A stretch of 64,000 nt of DNA from CAZFLM01 sp964519955 (GTDB lineage Bacteria; Armatimonadota; Chthonomonadetes; Chthonomonadales; CAJBBX01). Below the pieces are notes generated by a model. The model searched no databases, had not been told where the DNA came from, and worked only from the letters and a program-made list of their open reading frames with translations. Where the stretch lies: contig CAZFLM010000025.1 of the NCBI GenBank assembly GCA_964519955.1, positions 15,436-79,435 of the forward strand. The letters run 5' to 3'. Made by a program: the position numbers and the translations under genes. Position 1 is the stretch's first letter. Each line of letters starts with the position of its first letter. Positions 50,379-59,246 of this stretch are shown piece after piece.

Positions 50379-50915
50379 TCAGGCGAGCGAGACGCGGGGC
50401 GGCGGGCCGTGCCACATGGCGCGCCTGCCTGTCGGCGGCTCGGAGGGAGTTCTGAGCGAGCCGCGCAGGCCGTCGTGCGTCCTGCGTGGCGCGGGCGGCT
50501 CCGACGGGCGGGGAGCGGCGCCCGCGGGCTGCGGGTCGTCGTACGGGGTGCCGGGGCGGGCCGCCAGCGCACCGAGCAGCGTGAGCCCGCTCAGGTTGGG
50601 TGCATCGAGCACACGGTCCAGCGCGATGGCGGTTGGCGGCTGCGCGCCGGCGGGTTTTGCGACGCGCTCGGGCTCGGGCATCTGCAGGAACGTTTGGAGC
50701 AGCACCATGCCGAGGAGTGCGGAGCAGGCGCCGCCGAGGCACAGGGCGCGGAGCGATGCCAGGACGGAGCGCCAGCAGATGGCGGGGCGTGTGGCGGCGG
50801 CGAGTACGGCGGCGTCGAACCCCGGCGAGACGCGCGGCACGGGAACGAGCGAGAGCCCCTTGCGCAGGGCGCAGGTCGTCTCGATGTCGTCGAGTGGATC
50901 GCGAAGGTCAGACAC
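50379..50915 (-). CDS. Probable anti-sigma factor
   Basis: 178 residues. A short cytoplasmic part (SDLRDPLDDIETTCALRKGL) precedes one membrane helix (LRALCLGGACSALLGMVLLQ) and a Pro-rich external tail. This layout, and the coupling to an ECF sigma gene, match membrane anti-sigma factors, though no zinc motif is present. The start is GTG at 50915, overlapping the sigma stop by 8 nt, with GAGGAGG eight nt upstream. Confidence 0.65.
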   Translation of the reverse strand: MSDLRDPLDDIETTCALRKGLSLVPVPRVSPGFDAAVLAAATRPAICWRSVLASLRALCLGGACSALLGMVLLQTFLQMPEPERVAKPAGAQPPTAIALDRVLDAPNLSGLTLLGALAARPGTPYDDPQPAGAAPRPSEPPAPRRTHDGLRGSLRTPSEPPTGRRAMWHGPPPRVSLA

Positions 50916-51501
50916 GTTCGGCCTCCTCGTTGGCCGCCTGGTACAGCTCACGGAACTGGGCTCGGGCCGCGCTGAGGCGGGAGCGCACGGTGCCGATCGG
51001 GATGTCCAGCACCTCGGCGATCTCGCCGTACTCCAGCCCATCCATCTCGCGCAGCACGAGCGCCGCGCGCATCGGCGGGCTCAGCCGGTCCAGCAGCGCT
51101 TCGACGACGAGCCGGTCCACCGCCACCTCCCGAGGTCCGCCTGCCAGCTCGTCGGCCAGCGGCGTCTCGGCAGTCCATCGCCGCAGCTTCCGCCGGTCCA
51201 GGCAGACGCGCACCGCGATGTGGTAGAGCCACGTGTAGAAGCTGGACCGGCCGGAATAGCCGCGCAGGCTGCGGAAGGCGCGCACGAACGCCTCCTGCGC
51301 CGCGTCCTCGGCCTCGTCCGGGTTGCGCAGCACGTGCGCGGCCAGCCGAACGACGCGGTCGCGGTAGCGCGTGAGCAGCCAGCCGAATGCACGTGGGTCG
51401 CCCTCGCAGGCGCGCTGCAGCCAGGCCTCCTCTTCAGGGTCGCAGGCCGCCATGGCGAGCAGCGGCACGAGCCGAGCGTCTCCTGTCGCCTGTAGAGCCA
51501 T
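50908..51501 (-). CDS. ECF sigma factor (sigma-70 family)
   Basis: 197 residues. Region 2 (PRAFGWLLTRYRDRVVRLAA, NPDEAEDAAQEAFVRAFRSL, SSFYTWLYHIAVRVCLDRRR-like) and region 4 (LLDRLSPPMRAALVLREMDG, YGEIAEVLDIPIGTVRSRLS) are complete, with no region 3. It should direct RNA polymerase to a small regulon, probably including its own operon with the anti-sigma and membrane protein. ATG 51501 has AAGGGACAG upstream; ATG 51453 is possible but lacks a ribosome-binding site. Confidence 0.93.
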   Translation of the reverse strand: MALQATGDARLVPLLAMAACDPEEEAWLQRACEGDPRAFGWLLTRYRDRVVRLAAHVLRNPDEAEDAAQEAFVRAFRSLRGYSGRSSFYTWLYHIAVRVCLDRRKLRRWTAETPLADELAGGPREVAVDRLVVEALLDRLSPPMRAALVLREMDGLEYGEIAEVLDIPIGTVRSRLSAARAQFRELYQAANEEAERV

Positions 51502-52233
51502 GGGAGCTGTCCCTTGCCGGCCGGTATCGCGGGCCTACACCCTATGGACCGGCGCACATAGCCCAGGAGTTCGGCGGCGGCCCGAGCGCGACCTGCGATC
51601 CGTTCGCGCGCGTTCTGGCGTACCCGGCGCGCCGCGGAGGGCGCGCCCCACGAGTTGGCGCAGCGCGGCAGGCGGAGTTTCTCGGGGGGGCCTCCGCGCT
51701 CCGCCGGGCCGTTCGCCGTGGCCACGTCTGCCGAGGCCCGATCGGTCCGGGGCGAACCCGCAGTTGTGCCTGTTTGAGCCTTTTTTCACAATCTCCCCGA
51801 TTGGCCCTTGCCAACTGCGCCCGACCGTGCTATTGTGGATAGCATCCGGTGCCAAGCGAGCGCGCTGTTCGTTGCGATCCGCTGCGTCTCCTCGGGCCGC
51901 CGGACAACGGAGTGCCTGCGATGTACACGGCACCTGCGTTGCGCCCAGCCTTCACCGTGACCCACCTGGGCCACGCCTCCGCCCTCTGTCGCGTCCCCGC
52001 TGCACTTGGACATGGGTTGTTCCCACGACATCCCGGGCGCCTTCGGACGCCGGTCGATGTCGCGCTTCTCGGCTGCTTCACTCCTGTCTTCGGGGCCTAG
52101 TGCTCGCCGGCCGTCCGCTGCCGTTCGCGCGGAGGCCGGGGAGTCGATGGTTGGTTCCGGGCCGAAGTCGAGCCGACCGGTGTGCTGCCGGATCGAGCAC
52201 TCGGTGCGCGCGTATCTGGGAAGGATGGCTCCC
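51502..52233. other. 732-bp gap between the ECF operon and the hydrogenase region
   Basis: No supported gene. It contains the A+T-richer stretch 51775-51850 with T6 and a sigma-70-like promoter (51808-51836). From there to 52233 is a leader of about 390 nt if that promoter serves the cNMP-binding gene. An 83-codon open frame at 51849 lacks a ribosome-binding site and looks like a shadow. Confidence 0.6.
51808..51836 (+). promoter_or_regulatory. Candidate promoter of the hydrogenase region
   Basis: TTGCCA (51808-51813), 17-bp spacer, TATTGT (51831-51836). It is the best sigma-70-like match in the 732-bp gap and points toward the hydrogenase genes. Confidence 0.5.
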
Positions 52234-52719
52234 ATGCAAGCCACACAAGAGCCGGGCACCTGCTCCCTCCGCGAGCTGCTTGCCCGCCACCCGCTGTTCG
52301 AGGACTTCCCCTCGGAGTATCTGGACACGCTGGCCGACTGCGCCAAGGACGCGCAGTTCCGCGCCGGCGACACGATCTTCCGAGAGGGCGAAGAAGCGAA
52401 CTACTTCTATCTGATCTGCGACGGCCTCGTGGTTCTGGAGGCGTTCAGCCTCGAGCAAGGCCATCTGCCGATCCAGTCGCTCGATGACGGCGACGTCTTC
52501 GGGTGGTCGTGGTTGGTGCCCCCGTACCGCTGGCGCTTCGACGCGATCGCCGAGCGCCACACCCACACGATCGAGATCGACGGCGCGAAGCTGCGCGCCC
52601 GCTGCGAGAACGACCCCGCGTTCGGCTACGAGCTGCTGAAGCGCCTGGTCGTGCTGATGGAGCAGCGGCTGCAGGCCACCCGGGTGCGTCTCTTCGAGAA
52701 GGTGGGCTCTCGGCGCTGA
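52234..52719 (+). CDS. Cyclic nucleotide-binding domain protein, no DNA-binding domain
   Basis: 161 residues, a single CRP-like cNMP-binding barrel: LRELLARHPLFEDFPSEYLD, FRAGDTIFREGEEANYFYLI, SLDDGDVFGWSWLVPPYRWR, HTHTIEIDGAKLRARCENDP. The long helix at the end (FGYELLKRLVVLMEQRLQAT) closes the chain with no helix-turn-helix, so it cannot act as a CRP/FNR activator. The phosphate-binding GE(L/I)A..R segment reads GDVFGWSWLVPPYRW, common in sensors that do not bind cAMP. Stand-alone domains like this are often encoded next to hydrogenase HydB/HydG genes and may gate the complex. ATG 52234 follows GGGAAGG by nine nt. Confidence 0.8.
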   Translation: MQATQEPGTCSLRELLARHPLFEDFPSEYLDTLADCAKDAQFRAGDTIFREGEEANYFYLICDGLVVLEAFSLEQGHLPIQSLDDGDVFGWSWLVPPYRWRFDAIAERHTHTIEIDGAKLRARCENDPAFGYELLKRLVVLMEQRLQATRVRLFEKVGSRR

Positions 52720-52878
52720 CGCAGCGTCCGTGCGAGCAGCAGTCAGGCCGCCGGTTCGCGGTAGGTCCAGCGGGTACGACGCGTGGCACAGACCACGCAC
52801 ACACAGAGCCCAGAGGGGTTTTCGTGTGCCCGGACAACCGGGGCATGGCGTCCGTCTTCCTGAGTACGGGAGCGTCAG

Positions 52879-54903
52879 ATGGCGCACAGGCTGACCACGT
52901 GCACATTCTGCGGGGTGGGGTGCGGTCTCTACCTGGAGACCTCCGGCAACCGGATCGTCGGTGCGTACCCGAGCATGACCCACCCCACGAACCAGGGGCG
53001 CATCTGCGTGCGCGGCTGGAACGTGCATGAGGTCGCCAGTTCGCCGGACCGGATCACCAAACCCCTCATCAAGCGGCGCGGGGGCTTCGCCGAGGCGACG
53101 TGGGACGAGGCCCTCTCCCACGTCGCCGCACGCCTGCGCAAGGTGCGCGACAAGCACGGCCCGGACGCCCTCGCCTTCCTGAACTCGCCCCGCTGCTCGA
53201 ACGAGGAGGCGTACCTCCTGCAGAAGCTCGCCCGCGCGGTCTTCGGCACGAATAACGTCGACCACGGGGCCGGCGTCTACTGCAACAACTCCATCAACGT
53301 GCTGCTCGACATGATCGGCGTGCCGGCCGCCACCAACTCCATCGGCGAGCTGAGCGCGTGCGACACGATCCTGGTTGATGGCGTCGACCTGGCGCGCCAG
53401 CTCCCGACGGTGGGCGGGCGCGTGATCCGGGCGAAGTTGGCGGGCGCGAAGCTCGTCGTGATCGACGCGAGGCTGCACCGCGTGTCGGAGAGCGCCGACA
53501 TCGTGCTGCGCCACATCCCGGGCACCGAGGCGCTGCTCTATGGCGCCATGGCGAAGGTCATCGTCGACCGCGGGTTGATGGACCTGCCGTTCATCAAGAC
53601 GCACTGTGTGGGCTACGAGGAGTTCCTCGAGAGCTTGAGCCGGTGCGACCTGCTGGCCGTCGCGGAGCGCTGCGGCGTGCCGGCCCAGCAGATCGAGGCG
53701 GCGGCACTCGCATACGGCGAGGCAGCATCTGCAGCGATCCTCTACTCCACGGGCGTCGAGTCGCGCGAGCCCGCCAGCATCCAGGGCATCATTAACCTGG
53801 CGCTGCTGACCGGCCATCTCGGCAGGACCGGGTCCGGCATCTACCCGCTCACCGAGCACAACAACCTGCAGGGCGTCTGCGACATGGGCGTGCTGCCGGA
53901 CCGCCTGCCGGGCTACAGGCCGGTGGGCGACGAGGCGGCGCGCGCCAACCTGGAGCGCCACTGGGGAGCCCCGGTGCCGGCCACCCCGGGCAGCACGGCT
54001 CATGCGCTGCTCGCCGAGCGCGGCCACGGGCAGGCTAAGGCGCTGTGGCTCTGCCGGTACGACCCGGTGACCACCGCCTTCCTGGGCGAGGCGGCCGACG
54101 CGCTCGCGGACTGCGAGTTCGTCGTCGTGCAGCACCTCTTCATGACGGACACGGCGAAGCACGCCGACGTGGTGCTGCCAACCACCGCGTACGGCGAGGA
54201 GCGGGTGACGTTCACGAGCACCGACCGGCGCATCCAACTGGCGGAGCAGGTCGTCGAGCCGCCGGAGGGCCCGATCCCCGCGTGGCGGCAGATCGCCCTG
54301 CTCGCCCGCGAGATGGGCGCCGATTGGGGGTACGAGTCGTCGGCCGACGTGATGGACGAGATCGGGCGCGTGGTGCCGTTCTACAGCGGCGCCGGCTACG
54401 ACAACCTCTCGCGGGAATACGGCAGGCAGTGGCCCTGCACGTCGGACCGGCCGCTCGGTACTCGGTTCCTCTGCTCGCGCGCCGCCCGGGGCCGCCGCTT
54501 CGACTTCGCCCCTGTGCCGCCGCCCCCGCCGCCCGCGACGAGCCACGAGTACCCCCTGATGCTGGTGTTCGGCCACTCCCTGTACTACTGGAACCAGAAC
54601 GTCCTCATCCAGCACAGCGAGACGCTCAAACGGGAGTACCGCATCCTGCTGCTCGACTACCCGAACGGCTTCGTGGACGTGAACTCGCAGGACGCCAGGG
54701 AAGTCGGCATCCGCGACGGCGAGACGATCCGGCTGCTCTCGGCGACGGGGTCGGCAGATGCGGCGGCCCGAGTCACGGACGAGGTGCGGCCCGGCTGCGT
54801 CTACGTGCCCTACTTTGTGCGCGAGGTGCAGCGGCAGATTCGCGGCGCGGGCGGAAACGGCACCCAACTGGTGCCCGTGCGCCTGGAGAAGGTGGCGGCA
54901 TGA
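52879..54903 (+). CDS. FdhF-like molybdopterin oxidoreductase with altered active site
   Basis: 674 residues, the size of FdhF. The [4Fe-4S] ligands are C8, C11, C15 and C43. Similarity to E. coli FdhF is long and ungapped around the catalytic loop: AVFGTNNVDHGAGVYCNNS here against AVIGTNNVDCCARVUHGPS. Thus Sec140 falls on Tyr134 and His141 on Cys135. The catalytic Arg333 (VRGQNNVQGACDMG in FdhF) is Thr325 (LTEHNNLQGVCDMG). Lys44, which relays electrons, is Arg45. All hallmark formate dehydrogenase residues are changed while the fold and cofactor framework remain, so another substrate, a Cys135 Mo ligand or an electron-relay role is inferred. It overlaps hydB by 4 nt (ATGA). Confidence 0.85.
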   Translation: MAHRLTTCTFCGVGCGLYLETSGNRIVGAYPSMTHPTNQGRICVRGWNVHEVASSPDRITKPLIKRRGGFAEATWDEALSHVAARLRKVRDKHGPDALAFLNSPRCSNEEAYLLQKLARAVFGTNNVDHGAGVYCNNSINVLLDMIGVPAATNSIGELSACDTILVDGVDLARQLPTVGGRVIRAKLAGAKLVVIDARLHRVSESADIVLRHIPGTEALLYGAMAKVIVDRGLMDLPFIKTHCVGYEEFLESLSRCDLLAVAERCGVPAQQIEAAALAYGEAASAAILYSTGVESREPASIQGIINLALLTGHLGRTGSGIYPLTEHNNLQGVCDMGVLPDRLPGYRPVGDEAARANLERHWGAPVPATPGSTAHALLAERGHGQAKALWLCRYDPVTTAFLGEAADALADCEFVVVQHLFMTDTAKHADVVLPTTAYGEERVTFTSTDRRIQLAEQVVEPPEGPIPAWRQIALLAREMGADWGYESSADVMDEIGRVVPFYSGAGYDNLSREYGRQWPCTSDRPLGTRFLCSRAARGRRFDFAPVPPPPPPATSHEYPLMLVFGHSLYYWNQNVLIQHSETLKREYRILLLDYPNGFVDVNSQDAREVGIRDGETIRLLSATGSADAAARVTDEVRPGCVYVPYFVREVQRQIRGAGGNGTQLVPVRLEKVAA

Positions 54904-55991
54904 AGGCCCGAATCCTCGATCGGTCGAACGTGCTGGGCATCGTCGACTTGCTGCGCCGGCAGGGCTTCGAGGTCATCGCGCCGTTCCGCGGGCGCGGGCG
55001 CGACACCTACTTCGACACGGTGACGGACGAGAACCGCGGCCAGGTGCAGATCCACCTCGCCAACCCGTACTACCCGCCCAAGCGCTACGTGCTGCCCCAC
55101 ATCGAGCGGCTGCTGCGGGCGCGCTCGGTCGACGGCCGGCTCGAGATCGAGCCCACGTACGAGGAGCCCAAGCTGGCGATCTTCGGCATCCGTTCCTGCG
55201 ACCTGGCGGGCATCTACCACCTCGACCGCTTCTTCCTCGGGCGCGAGTTCCGCGACGTCTACTACGAGAAGCGCCGCCGGGGGCTCTTCCTGGTGAACGT
55301 GGCCTGCACGGACATCGAGCGCGACATCGGGCCGGAGTGCTTCTGCGTGTGCGCCGACACCGGGCCGGCGGCGAGGGCGCACTTCGACCTGCAGCTCATG
55401 GACCTCGGCGACGAGTTCATGGCCGTCGCGGGCTCGCAAGAGGGCGAGGCGCTGTTCTCGGAGCCGATCTTCCGCAAGGGCACCGCGGACCACGTGGCGC
55501 GCCGCCGCAAGATCCTGGGCGAGGTGCGCAAGCAGTTCAAGCCCGACACGACGAGCTGGTTCTCCGCCGCCGTGCGCTACGTCTCGCTCGACCGGGTGCC
55601 GGAGAGCACGTGGGAGGAGATCGGCAGCCGGTGTCTGGAGTGCGGCGGGTGTACCTACGTCTGCCCCGCCTGCACGTGCTTCACGGTGAGCGACCGCCAG
55701 ATCGCCGAGGGCGAGGTGGAGCGTGTGCGCATCTGGGACTCGTGCGCGCTGGGCGGGTTCACGCGCATGGCGGGCGGCTTCAACCCACGCCGCGCCGTGC
55801 ACGACCGCAGGAACCGCCGCTTCTTCCGGAAGCTCTCGCACTACTTCATCCAGCGGGAACTCTCGATGGCTTGCGTGGGATGCGGCCGGTGTGCGGCCGT
55901 GTGCCACGGCGATGTCGGAATGCCGAGCGTGGTGGAGATGATCCGCCGCGCCGCCGCGGAAGGCGATCACCATGAGCCCGTCGCCGGCTGA
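54900..55991 (+). CDS. hydB: Sulfhydrogenase beta-like iron-sulfur subunit
   Basis: 363 residues. The N-terminal two-thirds are the HydB-specific domain (FGIRSCDLAGIYHLDRFFLG, NVACTDIERDIGPECFCVC). Two [4Fe-4S] motifs close the chain: CLECGGCTYVCPACTCF and CVGCGRCAAVCHGDVGMP. In archaeal sulfhydrogenases this subunit passes electrons between HydG and the hydrogenase; here it probably links HydG or the molybdoprotein to the membrane hydrogenase. It starts within the molybdoprotein stop and overlaps hydG by 20 nt. Confidence 0.88.
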   Translation: MKARILDRSNVLGIVDLLRRQGFEVIAPFRGRGRDTYFDTVTDENRGQVQIHLANPYYPPKRYVLPHIERLLRARSVDGRLEIEPTYEEPKLAIFGIRSCDLAGIYHLDRFFLGREFRDVYYEKRRRGLFLVNVACTDIERDIGPECFCVCADTGPAARAHFDLQLMDLGDEFMAVAGSQEGEALFSEPIFRKGTADHVARRRKILGEVRKQFKPDTTSWFSAAVRYVSLDRVPESTWEEIGSRCLECGGCTYVCPACTCFTVSDRQIAEGEVERVRIWDSCALGGFTRMAGGFNPRRAVHDRRNRRFFRKLSHYFIQRELSMACVGCGRCAAVCHGDVGMPSVVEMIRRAAAEGDHHEPVAG

Positions 55992-56826
55992 GACACCGAA
56001 CGTCTACCTGCCGAAGCCCGCCGTCCTCGACCGGGTCGTGGACGAGATCGCCGACGTGCGCACCTTCTACTGGCGCTTCGAGGACGAGGTGGAGCAGGCA
56101 TCGTTCCGGCACTTCCGCCCGGGCCAGTTCGCCCAGGTCTCGCTCTTCGGCATCGGCGAGTTCCCGACGTCGCTGCCGCCGAGCCCGACGGAGGAGGAGA
56201 CCTTCTTCACAGTGCGCCGCGTCGGTAGCTGTACGGCCGCGCTGCACGACCTGAAGCCCGGCGACAAGCTCGGCGTCCGCGGCCCGTATGGCAACGGCTT
56301 CCCGATGGAGGACTACGCGGGGCGCAACCTGGTCTTCGTGGCCGGCGGCATCGGGCTCATCCCGCTGCGCTCGTGCATCGTCTACGCGCTGGCGCACCGG
56401 GAGAAGTATGGGCGGATCGTGGTGTACTACGGCTCGCGCACGCCCGCTGAGTTGATGTACATGCCCGACTTGAGGGCCTGGCAGGAGGGTGCCGGCATCG
56501 AGTGCCACCTCACTGTGGACCGGGCGGGTGACGGGTGGCAGGGGCACGTGGGCGTGGTGGGCAGTCTGTTCAAGGAGCCGGACGCGGCGGTGCCGGTGGA
56601 CAACACCACCGCGTTCGTCTGCGGCCCGCCGATCATGTTCCGCTTCGTCATCAAGGACCTGTTGGCGCTCGGGTTCAAGGAGGCCGACATCGTCTCGACG
56701 CTCGAGCGCTACATGAAGTGCGGCGTGGGGAAGTGCGGCCACTGCTGTATCGGGGTGGCCTATGTCTGCGTGGATGGGCCCGTCTTCACCTACGAGCAGA
56801 TACGCAAGCTAGGGGAGGACATCTGA
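55972..56826 (+). CDS. hydG: Sulfhydrogenase gamma-like FAD/NAD(P)-binding subunit
   Basis: 284 residues. A ferredoxin-NADP reductase fold: FAD-binding barrel (RHFRPGQFAQVSLFGIGEFP, RGPYGNGFP), NAD(P)-binding domain (LVFVAGGIGLIPLRSCIVYA, AFVCGPPIMFRFV) and a C-terminal [2Fe-2S] motif (CGVGKCGHCCIG). It resembles dihydroorotate dehydrogenase PyrK and sulfhydrogenase HydG. It would exchange electrons with NAD(P)H. Its stop and the protease start share one base (TGATG). Confidence 0.9.
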   Translation: MSPSPAETPNVYLPKPAVLDRVVDEIADVRTFYWRFEDEVEQASFRHFRPGQFAQVSLFGIGEFPTSLPPSPTEEETFFTVRRVGSCTAALHDLKPGDKLGVRGPYGNGFPMEDYAGRNLVFVAGGIGLIPLRSCIVYALAHREKYGRIVVYYGSRTPAELMYMPDLRAWQEGAGIECHLTVDRAGDGWQGHVGVVGSLFKEPDAAVPVDNTTAFVCGPPIMFRFVIKDLLALGFKEADIVSTLERYMKCGVGKCGHCCIGVAYVCVDGPVFTYEQIRKLGEDI

Positions 56827-57326
56827 TGACCGATCTGCGCGGACAACTGCTCGGGCTGCAGGGCCGGGTGTGCCTGATGGGCCTGGGCAACGCGGAGTAC
56901 GGCGACGACGGGCTCGGTGTGCGGCTGGCTGAGCGCTTGCAGGAGGCCGGGCTGCCGGATGTTGTCATCGCCGGCCAGTCGCCGGAGCGGCACGTGGGCC
57001 GTGCGTCGGAGGCGGGCTTCGACCACGTGGTCTTCCTCGACGCGGTGGACATGGATGCGGCGGCGGGATCGGTCGTCTTCCTGGACGCGGAACACATCGT
57101 GGCGAGGTACCCGCAGGTGTCCACGCACAAGCTGTCGCTCGGAGCGCTGGCCCGGTGGGTGGAGGCGGACGGCACGACGCGGGCGTGGCTGCTCGGCGTG
57201 CAGCCGAGGACGCTGCGGGAGACCGACCAACTGAGCCAGACCGTCGAGGCGACACTTGCAGCGCTGGGGGACTTGCTGAAGGAGACCAGCACGGTGCGAC
57301 AGACGCGGGAAGCGAGCGCACGATGA
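56826..57326 (+). CDS. [NiFe]-hydrogenase maturation protease
   Basis: 166 residues. The nickel-sensing motifs are present: GLGNAEYGDDGLGVRLAERL (Asp in GDDG), VFLDAVDMDAAAGSVVFLD (Asp) and VSTHKLSLGALARW (His). The enzyme cuts the C-terminal tail of the large subunit once nickel is in place. This suits the large subunit at 59247, which ends 32 residues after its second nickel-binding motif. Its stop overlaps the antiporter start (ATGA). No hypA-F genes lie in the window. Confidence 0.88.
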   Translation: MTDLRGQLLGLQGRVCLMGLGNAEYGDDGLGVRLAERLQEAGLPDVVIAGQSPERHVGRASEAGFDHVVFLDAVDMDAAAGSVVFLDAEHIVARYPQVSTHKLSLGALARWVEADGTTRAWLLGVQPRTLRETDQLSQTVEATLAALGDLLKETSTVRQTREASAR

Positions 57327-59245
57327 CACCGGAACATGCCGTCATCGCCGCGATCACGATCTGCCTGGTGGGCGCGGTGCTCATGCTGGGCGTCGGGCGC
57401 AACAAGACGACGGCTGGCGTATGCGCCTTCGTCGTCACCGCGTTCACCGCCGGTCTGGTCCTCTGGGCGGTGGCGAAGGTGCTGACGTACGGGCCATCGC
57501 CGCATGGTGAGAGCTTCTGGGAGATGGCCGCTCTCGGCTCGACGCCGCGCATCCACGTGGACGGGCTGAGCGCCGTGTTCCTGGCCCTCGCCGCTGTGAT
57601 CTCGGTGCCGGCCGCGCTCTACTCCATCGCCTACATGCGGCACTATGCCGACTACGACATCCGCGGCTACTACCCATATTGCCTGGTCTTCCTGGCCGCG
57701 ATGTACGGCCTGGTGACGACCACAGACATGATGTGGTTCTTCCTCACGTTCTGGCTGATGATGACGGTGCCGGGCTACTTCCTCATCCGCTACGAGGGCA
57801 GGAAACGGGAGAACGTCCGCGCCGCGGGCAAGTACCTCATCATGATGCTGATCGCGTGCTTGGCGACGATGGTGGGCGCCGAGATCCTGGTGGTCAAGGG
57901 GTCGCAGGCCATCGGCTCGCCCGAGCACCGATACGACTTCGACCACGTGAGCGCCAGTTTGCCCGCGCTGCTCGCCTCCTACCCGGGAATGGCGGCGCTG
58001 GCGTTCGGGCTGTTCCTCGTCGGGTTCGGCATCAAGATGGGCATGTGGCCGTTTGGGCAGGTCTGGCTGCCGGACGCGCATCCCGCCGCCCCGTCGCCCG
58101 TCAGCGCGCTGCTCTCCGGGGTGATGATCAAAACCGGCGTCTACGGGCTGCTGCGCTACTTCCTCTGGCTGGTGCCGGCGGAGGCGACCGATTACCCGCT
58201 GGCGGCGTGGGGCCTGGTCATCGCGCTTCTCGGTACGGTGACGCTCTTCACCGGCACGATGCAGGCGCTGCAGCAGACACAGACGAAGCGCCTCCTCGCG
58301 TTCCACAGCATCGGGCAGGTCGGCTACATCCTGCTCGGATCCGGGGTCTGCATGGCGCTGCTGCAGGAGCCCGACGATGCGATGCTGGCGGTCGCGGCGC
58401 TGGGGTTCTACGGGGCGCTCCTGCACGTGATGAACCATGGCCTGTTCAAGGCGCTGCTCTTCCTGAACGCCGGCTCCCTGCTGAGCGCGACGGGCACGCA
58501 GGACCTCAACCGCATGGGCGGGCTGGCGCGCTACATGCCGCTCACCGCAGTAACTGCGCTCGTCGCGTCGTTCTCCATCTCCGGCGTGCCCATGCTCAAC
58601 GGGTTCGTGAGCAAGTGGTGCATCTACGTGTCGTCCATCCAGGGCAGCGGCGCGGCGCGGTATCTGGCCGTATGCGCCGTCGTGGCCATCCTGACCAGCG
58701 CGCTGACCCTGGCCTCGTTCGCCAAGTTCCTCGGCGCGTCGTTCCTCTGCCGCACGAGCGCGCTGGTTGCCGACCGGGCGAAGCAGGAGGGCCGCCTCGA
58801 GGTCTGCGCGACGATGCAGCTTCCCCAGGTGGTGCTGGCGCTGTTCTGTGTGGCGCTGGGAGTCGTGCCGGCGATTGGGATGCGCTTCGTGCAACTCGCG
58901 CTGGAGGCGAGCCGCCAGGGCTTCGGCGGGCTGCTGGCCGATGCCAACCCAGTCGCGGCCGGCGCGACGAGCGGCGTCGATGCGCTGAGCGGCGCGGCGG
59001 TCTTCGTTCCGCTGACGCTCGGCGGCCTGGTCGGCTGCATGCTTCTCGTCGCGATTGCCATCTCGAAGGTCGGGCGTGCCCCGCGGCGCGCGGACGCCCC
59101 CTGGCTATGCGGCTATGCCCGCGAGAGCGAGCAGAACCGGTACTCGGCGCACAACCTCTACGGCGAGGTCACGCGCTACTTCCGCTGGCTGGGCGGCGCC
59201 CCGCGGTCGCACTCCGGCAAGCACTCTGGACCGACGGAGCCCTGA
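57323..59245 (+). CDS. Antiporter-like membrane subunit (HyfB/HycC/NuoL type)
   Basis: 640 residues, about 15-16 membrane helices. Proton_antipo_M core: LFLVGFGIKMGMWPFGQVWL, PDAHPAAPSPVSALLSGVMI with KTGVYGLLRYF, then KRLLAFHSIGQVGYILLGSG and FYGALLHVMNHGLFKALLFL. The conserved Lys and His of the ion path (KMGMWPFG, HSIGQVGY, NHGLFKALLF) are intact. It should translocate H+ or Na+ as the hydrogenase works. The last ~50 residues (WLCGYARESEQNRYSAHNLY) are a cytoplasmic tail, also seen in HyfB/HycC. Confidence 0.9.
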   Translation: MTPEHAVIAAITICLVGAVLMLGVGRNKTTAGVCAFVVTAFTAGLVLWAVAKVLTYGPSPHGESFWEMAALGSTPRIHVDGLSAVFLALAAVISVPAALYSIAYMRHYADYDIRGYYPYCLVFLAAMYGLVTTTDMMWFFLTFWLMMTVPGYFLIRYEGRKRENVRAAGKYLIMMLIACLATMVGAEILVVKGSQAIGSPEHRYDFDHVSASLPALLASYPGMAALAFGLFLVGFGIKMGMWPFGQVWLPDAHPAAPSPVSALLSGVMIKTGVYGLLRYFLWLVPAEATDYPLAAWGLVIALLGTVTLFTGTMQALQQTQTKRLLAFHSIGQVGYILLGSGVCMALLQEPDDAMLAVAALGFYGALLHVMNHGLFKALLFLNAGSLLSATGTQDLNRMGGLARYMPLTAVTALVASFSISGVPMLNGFVSKWCIYVSSIQGSGAARYLAVCAVVAILTSALTLASFAKFLGASFLCRTSALVADRAKQEGRLEVCATMQLPQVVLALFCVALGVVPAIGMRFVQLALEASRQGFGGLLADANPVAAGATSGVDALSGAAVFVPLTLGGLVGCMLLVAIAISKVGRAPRRADAPWLCGYARESEQNRYSAHNLYGEVTRYFRWLGGAPRSHSGKHSGPTEP

Positions 59246-59246
59246 C

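Noticed and set aside
51849..52100. 83-codon open frame before the cNMP-binding gene
   Set aside because: No ribosome-binding site and shadow-like composition; an ATG at 51921 within it is no better.
52720..52878. Molybdenum-cofactor riboswitch before the molybdoprotein gene
   Set aside because: Short C/G runs can pair, but I could not recognise the conserved Moco motif core.
52078..54867. A 929-codon minus-strand open frame opposite the molybdoprotein
   Set aside because: Low-complexity Arg/Val/His composition and no domain; the plus-strand gene is unmistakable.
52879..54903. Ordinary formate dehydrogenase
   Set aside because: The Sec/Cys, His and Arg of the active site are replaced although the alignment is ungapped.
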